Assembly (NCBI GenBank): GCA_021776375.1
Contig: JAJFGA010000062.1
Span: 1 to 41,929, forward strand
Length of the DNA stretch: 41,929 nt
Direction: 5' to 3'
Source of the DNA: Hyphococcus sp.
GTDB lineage: Bacteria > Pseudomonadota > Alphaproteobacteria > Caulobacterales > Parvularculaceae
The notes beneath the pieces are model-generated. The model had not been told where the DNA came from. It was given only the letters and a program-made list of their open reading frames with translations, and ran no database searches. A program made the position numbers and the translations under genes. The first letter of the stretch is position 1. Each line of letters opens with the position of its first letter. Below, one piece after another: positions 32,417 through 40,008 of this stretch.

Positions 32417-33439
32417 ATGTCCGTAGATCTTATGCTCCCCAATGAACGCCCCGATCAGATCGGCCGCGAAGCGGTTGAGCGCGATTTGCGCGGGACCATC
32501 GCCGGCGGAGCGCTGAGCCATGGCTGGATTATCGCCGGGACCAAAGGCGCCGGGAAAGCGACGCTCGCCTATCGCATCGCCCGCGCCATGCTCGACCCGG
32601 CGGCGTTGATGAACGATCACAGCTTCGACATGCCGCCCGACAGCCGCACCTTTCGGCTGATCGCCCAAGGCGCGCATCCCGATGTGTTTATCGCAGAGCG
32701 GGCATGGAATGAGAAAACATCACGCTATCAATCTGATATTACTGTCGAAACCATCCGCAAATTAACCTTGTTCCTGAACCGCACAGCGGCGCTTGGCGGC
32801 TATCGGGTCGCGATCATCGATAGCGCGGATGATCTCAACCGCAACGCCGCCAACGCGCTTCTCAAAGCTCTTGAAGAGCCGCCCGCCGATACGCTGTTGC
32901 TGCTCTTGTCGGCGGCGCCCGGCCGGTTGATCGCCACCATCCGCTCGCGCTGCCGGCGGATTGATTTGCGCCCTTTGGAAGATCCAGAGATTATCGCGCT
33001 GTTGAAGCGTGAGGAGCTTGCCGAGGGCGAGGAGGCCGCGCGCATCGCCGCCCATGCCGGCGGCCGGCCGGGTTACGCGATGACGCTGGCGGCGGGCGAG
33101 GGGGCGGGTGCGATCACCCTCGCCGACGGCTTTCTTGGCGCCGCACGCAAGGGCGGGGAAATCACGCAGATCACCAGCGCGCTTGCCGGCAGGGCCGGGG
33201 ATGCGAAGTGGGATATTTTCAAACAGGCGGTGTTGGAAAGCCTGTCCGATGGCGCGCGGGCGGCGGCCTGCGGTGCAGCGCTCGAAGGCCCGCTTGCGGG
33301 CGCGGCGCCGGCGTCTTTGCTCAGCGCTTATGAACAGCTGACAACCCTTGCCGAGCGCGGCGATGCGCTCAACCTCGATCGCGGCCAACTGATCGCTGCT
33401 ATGGCTTATGATTTGCGCGCTGCGCTTGCGGCCTCATGA
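32417..33439 (+). CDS. holB: DNA polymerase III delta' subunit
   Basis: The clamp-loader subunit that helps open and load the beta clamp. The AAA+ fold shows a Walker A-like GTKGAGKAT, the sensor-type LKALEEPPADTLLLLLSAA, and the SRC motif in IRSRCRRIDL. The 340-residue length fits alphaproteobacterial delta' proteins. It follows tmk and precedes tatD with 13 bases between, where metG often sits in relatives. Confidence 0.95.
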   Translation: MSVDLMLPNERPDQIGREAVERDLRGTIAGGALSHGWIIAGTKGAGKATLAYRIARAMLDPAALMNDHSFDMPPDSRTFRLIAQGAHPDVFIAERAWNEKTSRYQSDITVETIRKLTLFLNRTAALGGYRVAIIDSADDLNRNAANALLKALEEPPADTLLLLLSAAPGRLIATIRSRCRRIDLRPLEDPEIIALLKREELAEGEEAARIAAHAGGRPGYAMTLAAGEGAGAITLADGFLGAARKGGEITQITSALAGRAGDAKWDIFKQAVLESLSDGARAAACGAALEGPLAGAAPASLLSAYEQLTTLAERGDALNLDRGQLIAAMAYDLRAALAAS

Positions 33440-33452
33440 TCGGTCCCGCGCA

Positions 33453-34244
33453 ATGTTAGTCGACAGTCATGTTAATCTGCACTCAGAGCGTTACGATGAG
33501 GATCGCGATACGGTGATCCGCGCCGCCCGCAACGCCGGCGTCGAGTATATGCTGACGATCTCAGATAAACTTTCCTCAACCCCAGCAATTAAAACGATTG
33601 CCGACAGCCATGATTTTATCTGGCGCAGCATTGGCGTGCATCCGCATTACGCTAATGAATATCCAGCGTTGACGGCGCGCGAATTGATCGACTTAGCGGC
33701 CGACGAGAACGTTGTCGGCATCGGCGAATGCGGGCTTGATTTCTATTACGAACATTCAGACCGGGCGCTGCAATTTCCTGTATTCAGGGCGCATATTGAA
33801 GCGTCGCGCGAGAGCGGTTTGCCGCTGATCATCCATACCCGGGACGCGGATGAGGAAATGCGCAAGCTCCTGGTGGCGGAGCACGAGAAGGGGGCGTTTA
33901 CGCCGCTCTTACATTGCTACACAGGCGGGCCTGCGCTCGCTGAAGCGGTCCTGTCGCTTGGCGGCTATATTTCGTTCTCCGGCATTATCACTTTCAAAAA
34001 CGCCGCCGACATATGCGCGGTTGCCGAAGCTACGCCGCTGGACCGGATTCTAATCGAGACCGACTGTCCGTATCTGGCGCCGATGCCGATGCGCGGCCTG
34101 CGCAATGAGCCTGCCTATGTGGCCCATGTCGCCGAAAAGCTTGGCCAAATTAAGGGCGTGACGGTGGAGGCAATTGCCGCCGCCACAACGAAGAATTTTT
34201 TCCGTTTGTTCGCGCGCGCGAAACCTTTGGATACGGATCGATGA
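33453..34244 (+). CDS. tatD: TatD-family metal-dependent hydrolase/DNase
   Basis: A TIM-barrel metal-dependent hydrolase; family members have 3'-5' exonuclease/DNase activity. Metal-site residues are seen in GVHPHYANE, GIGECGLDFYY (Glu), HTRDADEE (His), LHCYTGG (His) and ETDCPYLAP (Asp). The usual N-terminal HxH (as in DSHCHLD) is replaced by DSHVNLH, so the second His is Asn. The ATG at 33453 is chosen because it starts directly at the MLVDSH strand; an earlier ATG at 33408 lies inside holB. The stop overlaps the next gene by four bases (ATGA). Confidence 0.92.
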   Translation: MLVDSHVNLHSERYDEDRDTVIRAARNAGVEYMLTISDKLSSTPAIKTIADSHDFIWRSIGVHPHYANEYPALTARELIDLAADENVVGIGECGLDFYYEHSDRALQFPVFRAHIEASRESGLPLIIHTRDADEEMRKLLVAEHEKGAFTPLLHCYTGGPALAEAVLSLGGYISFSGIITFKNAADICAVAEATPLDRILIETDCPYLAPMPMRGLRNEPAYVAHVAEKLGQIKGVTVEAIAAATTKNFFRLFARAKPLDTDR

Positions 34245-35089
34245 GTGGAAAGCGAAAGTTGTGTGTGACGATCCTCGGCTCGGGCTCGTCCGGCGGCGTG
34301 CCACGCTTTGGCGGGGCTGACGGGGCGGGCGAGTGGGGAGCATGCGACCCGAACGAGCCGAAGAACCGGCGCACACGATGTTCCATCCTTGTCCAACGCG
34401 CGGACGCCGAATTTGGCTTTCGTCATGACAAGGTCACCAGCGTTCTGGTCGACACATCGCCGGACATGCGCGCCCAGCTGCTGGCCGCAAAATGTTCGCG
34501 CCTAGATGCGGTGCTGTTTACCCACGACCACGCCGACCAGGCCCACGGCATCGATGATTTGCGCGTTTTTGCGTTGCAGATGCGCCAGCGCATGCCGGTT
34601 TATATTGATGATGCGACGGCCGGCCAGTTGCTGGAGCGGTTTGATTATTGTTTCAAACAAAAGCCCGGCAGTTTTTACCCGGCGATCCTGAAAAAGATCG
34701 ACATGCCGCCATGTGGCGAAGCGTTCTTGATCGACGGGCCAAGCGGCGAGATTTCAGCAACCGCTTTTCTACAAGATCACGGCAGTGTTGACTCGCTTGG
34801 CTTCCGATTTGGCGACATCGCCTATTCCAGTGACGTTGTCGGACTGTCGGAGGAAAGTTTTAAATTGCTCGAAGGCATCGATACCTGGATCGTCGATGCA
34901 TTGCAGGAAAAACCCCACGCCACACACGCCCATCTTGATATGACGCTGGAATGGATTGACCGGGTAAAGCCCCGCCGCGCGATTTTGACTAATCTTCATC
35001 TCCATATGGACTATCAAAAGCTCAAGCGGACACTTCCAAAAGGCGTGGAGCCAGCCTTTGACGGTATGGTTGTCGAAGTCAAAGGCTGA
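34241..35089 (+). CDS. Metallo-beta-lactamase-fold hydrolase (PhnP-like)
   Basis: An MBL-fold hydrolase of 282 residues, related to PhnP and RNase Z-type phosphodiesterases; the substrate is unknown. It begins with the glycine-rich strand ILGSGSSGGVPRFGG. The metal motif is THDHADQAHGIDDLR, in which the usual final His of HxHxDH is Gln. Further metal ligands are likely in FLQDHGSVDSLGFRFGDIAYSSDV and TNLHLHMDY. A Cys cluster (GACDPNEPKNRRTRCS) resembles the extra zinc site of PhnP-type enzymes. Translation is coupled to tatD, a conserved pairing in alphaproteobacteria. Confidence 0.87.
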   Translation: MSGKRKLCVTILGSGSSGGVPRFGGADGAGEWGACDPNEPKNRRTRCSILVQRADAEFGFRHDKVTSVLVDTSPDMRAQLLAAKCSRLDAVLFTHDHADQAHGIDDLRVFALQMRQRMPVYIDDATAGQLLERFDYCFKQKPGSFYPAILKKIDMPPCGEAFLIDGPSGEISATAFLQDHGSVDSLGFRFGDIAYSSDVVGLSEESFKLLEGIDTWIVDALQEKPHATHAHLDMTLEWIDRVKPRRAILTNLHLHMDYQKLKRTLPKGVEPAFDGMVVEVKG

Positions 35090-35204
35090 CAGCCCAGGGG
35101 TCGCCGCCATAGCTCGGTGGAGCTGAAATGACACCAAAACCCACTGCTAAAAAGCCATTTCTGCTACCGACAGTGCATAGTTATTCCGCTATCCTTTGGC
35201 TTGA

Positions 35205-36041
35205 ATGGAGTTGCAATATTATCTGCCTCGGGCGGGCCTCAGAGATTATGTCCGCGCCTATTATTACTTCGCGACTGATGTCGCGTCTGTGCAGCCACTT
35301 TGCGCAGAGCTTGGCAATATTCGCGTTTTACTGGATGGGTCAGGGGACCTTTACATGCCGGGCGCCGACACGCCCACGCGCATCACGTCAACCTTTCTGA
35401 TTGGCCCAACCATGGGCGCCTATACGATGCATGCGGATGCCGGAACGCGGGTCTTTGGGGTGGGCATTCGTCCGCGCGGCTGGGTCAAACTCTTCAGCAT
35501 CAATGCCTTTGAAGCTGCCGACAAGGTATTTGACCTTTCCGATGTCGCCCGCCGGGTCGCCGGCACTGCGCTTGATGAGGTCCACAAGGCTGGCGATGTG
35601 CGGGAGATGGCGGCGATCTGTGACCGATATTTCGCGGCCCTGCTTGGGCGGCGTGCGAAACGGCGCACCCCTTATCCGCAGGCCATAGAAGATTGGTTGT
35701 TGCACGATGAAACGCTCGACCTTGACCGGCTTATGGCGATGACGGGCGTGTCGAGACGACAGACGGAAAGGCTCGCCAAGATGCATTTCGGCGCGTCGCC
35801 GAAACTTTTGCAGCGTAAATACCGCGCGTTGCGCGCCGCCGACACAATCCGCGCTGGACAGTCGCCCTGGCAAGACGCCGCTGGCCCGGGATATTATGAC
35901 CAGTCGCATTTCATCAAGGAATTCAAAACCTTCATCGGTGTAACGCCAGCGCAATATTTCACCGCACAAACAGCATTATTGCGCAAGGTACAGGTCAAAC
36001 GCGGTCAAGACATTGTCCATGCGCCATTAGCGAGCGTTTGA
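35205..36041 (+). CDS. AraC-family transcriptional regulator
   Basis: A 278-residue DNA-binding regulator. The N-terminal part (ELQYYLPRAGLRDYVRAYYYF to about residue 120, including VFGVGIRPRGW) resembles the DUF6597-type sensor domain of AraC regulators. The C-terminal HTH pair is seen in LDRLMAMTGVSRRQTERLAKMHFGASPK, then PGYYDQSHFIKEFKTFIGVTPAQY, the latter being the typical AraC signature. The ATG at 35205 begins the sensor domain directly; no strong ribosome binding site is seen. The target is unknown. It is followed by a strong terminator. Confidence 0.88.
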   Translation: MELQYYLPRAGLRDYVRAYYYFATDVASVQPLCAELGNIRVLLDGSGDLYMPGADTPTRITSTFLIGPTMGAYTMHADAGTRVFGVGIRPRGWVKLFSINAFEAADKVFDLSDVARRVAGTALDEVHKAGDVREMAAICDRYFAALLGRRAKRRTPYPQAIEDWLLHDETLDLDRLMAMTGVSRRQTERLAKMHFGASPKLLQRKYRALRAADTIRAGQSPWQDAAGPGYYDQSHFIKEFKTFIGVTPAQYFTAQTALLRKVQVKRGQDIVHAPLASV

Positions 36042-36364
36042 TGCTAGAAAATTAAACCGCTGCGCGAAGTGTGGCCAAAATTTCCTATATCCGTATGGCG
36101 GGACGACCTATTCTTTCCAATCATCAGGGGGAGATCCCTGGGTCTGGGTTATTTATTTTGGGGGAGTAGCCAGGACAAAAAACGCCGGCAGCAGTCGCAA
36201 CGACGCTGCCGGCGTTTTTTATGGCGGCGCAAGCATGCGCGTCGTTCGTGTTTAACACCTTGATACACCCCTAGATTTGTAGACATCTTGCTTGGTAAAA
36301 CTGGAAGCAAGGAGAAGCATGTGATGAAATCGTAATTAATGTTGTTTACCATAATTCTTTTGAA
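36042..36364. other. Intergenic region, 320 bases
   Basis: It separates the AraC regulator from the minus-strand group. Besides the terminator at 36177-36220 it contains only AT-rich sequence near 36280-36364. The short ORFs present run through the terminator hairpin and look non-coding. Confidence 0.7.
36177..36220. terminator. Rho-independent terminator, probably bidirectional
   Basis: A perfect stem AACGCCGGCAGC / GCTGCCGGCGTT surrounds a 12-base loop, with an A run on one side and a T run on the other. It can therefore act for the AraC gene on the plus strand and for readthrough from the minus-strand genes. Confidence 0.9.
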
Positions 36365-37270
36365 TTAGTCCTCTACAACCCAGCCCTCTAATATCTCGAT
36401 CTGGCTTGAGAGTTGTCGCATGCGCATTTCATTATAGGTTTCATTGCCCCAACGGCCTTGATACATCCAATACCAATCGGGGTATCCACCGGTGAGTATA
36501 GGGTCGTCTTTCGCTAGTGATATTAACGCGCCAAGATCATCACGAGTTTTTCTGAGCCCGTTTAACTTTTTACGGATCAATCTCCGTGTCTCGTCTGCCT
36601 GGTTCGATTGTTCAATGATCTCATTGAAATCAGTCACCAACCGATAAGAGCTGTAGGCTGTGTCGGTGGGTGTAGCCTCTAGTGTTACCAATAACAATTT
36701 CATTGCCGCATCCAATTCGCCTTTTGTAGCGTTATGTTTGACCAAGTTAAAAATCTGTTGGTAATGTCCAGCCCGATCCAGCGGGGTCATAGGAAAGCGC
36801 TCCGCGTAATCTTTCACCATGCTACGCACCAGCTCGACTTCGCCACGCGCCTGAAACTGAACTTGCATAACGCGCTTCATTGCGTGAGCACCTATCCAGT
36901 CGTCACGCTCAGCAAGTTCTTCATCGTATAACATCAGCATGACCGGCGCGAAGGTCAGGAAATAAATCTCACCAATTGCTAGTCGCTCGTGTGCATCGTC
37001 AGGCGGTTTGTTGAAGTCTGGGTCAATAAAGGGAAGGTATGGCCGTGTCACATCAAGCTGGTTGAAAGGTGAACCCGACGCCCTGGCATTTTGGCGCACC
37101 ATAAAAAGTGATTCGGTTAGAGAGTTGAGTGCTTCGGTTGCTGAAATAACACCGGCATAAGCACCAATTTTCTGCCCAACGGGGCTCGGATTGACATCCT
37201 CATTTTGTGCAAGCAGAGGAGTTGCAAAGAACATGAAAAAAAGTGCGGGGAACGTTAAGTGATTTAGCAT
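36365..37270 (-). CDS. Putative secreted protein of unknown function (301 aa)
   Basis: Not recognised. The ATG at 37270 starts a signal peptide (MLNHLTFPALFFMFFATP) with likely cleavage after LLAQ, and GAGGTG upstream is a plausible ribosome binding site. Longer in-frame starts would bury the signal. The mature protein appears mostly helical, with several segments that could form an alpha-solenoid (for example LDRAGHYQQIFNLVKH and GELDAAMKLLLVTLEATP). Its C-terminus has aromatic-rich DWYWMYQGRWGNETYNEMRMRQ. It lies downstream of the amidohydrolase and LytTR genes on the same strand and may belong to their group. Confidence 0.72.
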   Translation of the reverse strand: MLNHLTFPALFFMFFATPLLAQNEDVNPSPVGQKIGAYAGVISATEALNSLTESLFMVRQNARASGSPFNQLDVTRPYLPFIDPDFNKPPDDAHERLAIGEIYFLTFAPVMLMLYDEELAERDDWIGAHAMKRVMQVQFQARGEVELVRSMVKDYAERFPMTPLDRAGHYQQIFNLVKHNATKGELDAAMKLLLVTLEATPTDTAYSSYRLVTDFNEIIEQSNQADETRRLIRKKLNGLRKTRDDLGALISLAKDDPILTGGYPDWYWMYQGRWGNETYNEMRMRQLSSQIEILEGWVVED

Positions 37271-37376
37271 CAGATCACACCTCAATTGTTGTTTTGATAA
37301 AGTCCACACACACGACGATTGGAGTGTCGTGAATTCGACGGCCGGGCAAGCCATCGTGGATGAGTTGAGTACTCTC

Positions 37377-38684
37377 TCACTCTTCTTGTTGGAGTTCCGT
37401 GATCAACTTGCCCCCCTTAACTCGCATTTCTATTGTCGAGAGATTGCTGATGTCTTTAAGCGGGTTAGCGCCTAAAACCAGAAAATCTGCTTCATAGCCG
37501 CTACTGACGTGTCCGATTTTCCGGTCTGGAAACAAGTGCCTACCTGTCTGATAAACCGCCTGCAAGGCCTCTTCTGTAGAAAGGCCTCCTATTTCAACCC
37601 AGTGCGTCGCCTCATCATAGATATGCGGATAGGAATCTGTGCCTGTTAAAATTTTGACAGTTGTGTTGGATAATAAACGAAGGTTCTCAGCCTGCACCGC
37701 GTAATGCCGCTCCGGTATCGTCTGATCAAATTCATCATCATCCTTCTTATTGGCATATTGGTTTGCTGCAATAGCATATGTCGGCACAACCAACATATTT
37801 TGTTCGGCAATTTTATGCACCTCAACCTCGGACAACACCATTTTATTTTCAAGCAATTCAGCTTGGTTGACTGCTACGTATCCTGGCAAATGGGCCAGCA
37901 TATCAGCCCCGGCTTTTGCCGCGACGAGCGCATCATGCCGAGTTTCTACATGAACAGCGACCTGCTTCCCAAGGCCATGAGCAACCTTGACGAGGTATGG
38001 CATATTTTTTGGATTTATGCCTTTCAGCCCATAGTAAGCATTATCGTTTTTACGTTTTTCATATTCTTCAGAATAAAGAAGCATGACTTTGATAAATTGC
38101 GCACCATGTTCAGTTAGTAATTGTAATGCCTTATCAATCTCATCATGAGTACGACCGTAATGAAATGCCGCACCATAGAAATAATCAAAACCTTTTCCCG
38201 GATATACAAATTGGCTCAATATTTCGACATATAGTTTCTCAGGATGCCCACCTGGCTCGGTGATAGCTCCCATAGCTACACGAACATCATATGTGTCCTT
38301 TCTTGTATAATATTCAGCTTCCTCTGGCGTGTACGTTGTCGACTGAAGGGCAGGATTCCATACGTAGAAAACACCATCCTTAATAAACGACCATGACACG
38401 TCATCCCGGTCTCCAGTTATGTGGTGGTGTGCATTACCATAAGGGGGCGTGATATACTTGCCACTCACATCGATGCGGATGGGATTCTCGCCTGCTTCAT
38501 GTATATCGACAAACCAGCCGTCTCGCACGGCGATATCCCGCGTTTGAAAACATTCGCCGGTCCAAACTTGAGCACCTGCATAGATTGTGACTATTTCATG
38601 ATGTTTTTCTTCGGCACAGGCACTAAGCCCTAATTGAGTTGATGACATCGCGAACAAAGCAGCGATTAGATTTTTGCATTGCAT
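37377..38684 (-). CDS. Lipoprotein amidohydrolase (imidazolonepropionase-like)
   Basis: A metal-dependent hydrolase of the amidohydrolase superfamily, probably envelope-anchored. The ATG at 38684 begins a lipoprotein signal with lipobox LSAC (Cys23); the longer start at 38741 would place 19 residues before it. The metal motif appears as NAHHH (84-88). Further ligands are likely in KVMLLY (near the carboxylated-Lys position), HVETRHD, AHLPGY and GTDSYPH. The composite beta-sandwich segments at both ends (VTIYAGAQVWTGE, GYEADFLVLGANPL) fit the superfamily. The 435-residue length is typical; the substrate is unknown. It lies downstream of the LytTR gene on the same strand, with 140 bases between. 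Confidence 0.88.
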   Translation of the reverse strand: MQCKNLIAALFAMSSTQLGLSACAEEKHHEIVTIYAGAQVWTGECFQTRDIAVRDGWFVDIHEAGENPIRIDVSGKYITPPYGNAHHHITGDRDDVSWSFIKDGVFYVWNPALQSTTYTPEEAEYYTRKDTYDVRVAMGAITEPGGHPEKLYVEILSQFVYPGKGFDYFYGAAFHYGRTHDEIDKALQLLTEHGAQFIKVMLLYSEEYEKRKNDNAYYGLKGINPKNMPYLVKVAHGLGKQVAVHVETRHDALVAAKAGADMLAHLPGYVAVNQAELLENKMVLSEVEVHKIAEQNMLVVPTYAIAANQYANKKDDDEFDQTIPERHYAVQAENLRLLSNTTVKILTGTDSYPHIYDEATHWVEIGGLSTEEALQAVYQTGRHLFPDRKIGHVSSGYEADFLVLGANPLKDISNLSTIEMRVKGGKLITELQQEE

Positions 38685-38824
38685 AAAGTTTCCAATAGCC
38701 TCCACTAAATTTTGGCGATGTGGAAACCATATGAAACACAATGCCTTACTCTAATAAATTCCGCCAATCGACATTTCTATCGGTAAATGGTGCGGTATTA
38801 TGGTGAATGATATTCTACTTGAGA

Positions 38825-39673
38825 TCATATGAAGCGCTCGCGAAGTTTTTGCGCACCTTTGCGGCTCGCCGTTACGGATACGCCCCCAACTAAATGGACC
38901 GTCATGCGGCCATTACCAGCAGGTTCCATCGACAAGATTTTATCGACATTGACGATATGAGACCGGTGAATACGGATGAATTTGTTTGCATCCAGTTTCG
39001 ATTCAAATTCGTGCAGGCGCAGCTTCGAAAGGCGATTGCCGCGATCAGTGGTGATCTCAGCGTAGTCGTTCGCCCCGTTGATGCAGATCATTTCTGACAA
39101 TTCCAAGGGTAAAATGTCATCCCCAGACCGCGCAAAAAAACGGCTTAGGATATTTTGACCATTAGGTAGAGGCCTACCATCGTCTATAGACGACTGTTGT
39201 TGCAAGTTTTGGAGTTGATCATAGAACCAGACAGCGTATGTCCCCGCAACGATCATATAGTAGATAGTAACGCCCTGAAAATATTGCCACACTAAAGCGA
39301 CCCCAGAGAATCCCCGAAATGACCAATCGTCTGTTGCAAGGCCATAAAAAAGTTGCAGTGCGCGAAATAGCCCGACAGACCAAAGAAACGAAAAAACCAG
39401 TGAACCGAGGATATGGATAATCACCTGAATCTTAAACGTGCCGCGGACAAGCCAGCGCAACATCATGAAGTAGACTGGGAAACCAAGGAGAAACGGAAAC
39501 ACGATGTTGGAAAATACGGATGACGCAATGCGAGAGGCGTCAAGTCCGGTTGTTAGTATAAAAATCGATGCATAGGCACAAGAGATGGGAAGCCATACGA
39601 TGGCATAGATATAAAACCATCGTGAAATGATTTTGTTGCGTTTATTTTTTGAACAGCGATCGTAAAGTGTCAT
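38825..39673 (-). CDS. Membrane-bound LytTR-domain transcriptional regulator
   Basis: A 282-residue regulator with four hydrophobic segments in its N-terminal half (near residues 20-43, 52-75, 83-107 and 128-152). A C-terminal LytTR DNA-binding domain follows (about 180-282): LELSEMICINGANDYAEI, then LHEFESKLDANKFIRIHRSHIVNVDKI, with the final KLRERF. There is no receiver domain, so the membrane part may sense the signal itself, as in the membrane LytTR families of Caulobacterales-like bacteria. It probably controls nearby genes such as the amidohydrolase. Confidence 0.9.
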   Translation of the reverse strand: MTLYDRCSKNKRNKIISRWFYIYAIVWLPISCAYASIFILTTGLDASRIASSVFSNIVFPFLLGFPVYFMMLRWLVRGTFKIQVIIHILGSLVFSFLWSVGLFRALQLFYGLATDDWSFRGFSGVALVWQYFQGVTIYYMIVAGTYAVWFYDQLQNLQQQSSIDDGRPLPNGQNILSRFFARSGDDILPLELSEMICINGANDYAEITTDRGNRLSKLRLHEFESKLDANKFIRIHRSHIVNVDKILSMEPAGNGRMTVHLVGGVSVTASRKGAQKLRERFI

Positions 39674-40008
39674 AGAAACTATCCGGTTATTCTAGGAAAT
39701 ATTAGGTAGAAATAACATGTTCAAGAAGGAGACCTGTCGAAATAAGGTACAAAAATTGTCTTGCAGGCTCGGCGGCGTTAGTAGAACGCCACCCATTCAG
39801 CGCCTCTTGATATATCAATAATTTGCGACAATATAAATTGTGCGTCAAATACGTGTAGGGGCAGTTTTGTGCCGAATGCGGCGCACTTAAGGTTCCATGG
39901 CTTTTGGGCGCCCCGCTAATGGCGATTTTTTACTCTCTATAAGCGGACGTTCATCCCATTGCGGATGGCCTGCCGGTGTATGAGCACTTGCCGGAACGGT
40001 CGTACGTT
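39674..40008. other. Intergenic region, 335 bases
   Basis: The upstream region of the LytTR gene and the 3' side of the acylase gene. No convincing gene, terminator hairpin or repeat is seen; the short minus-strand ORF across 39887-40081 overlaps the acylase end and looks non-coding. Confidence 0.6.

Noticed and set aside
36069..36263. 64-aa plus-strand ORF
   Set aside because: It reads through the rho-independent terminator stem and has arginine-rich low-complexity translation.
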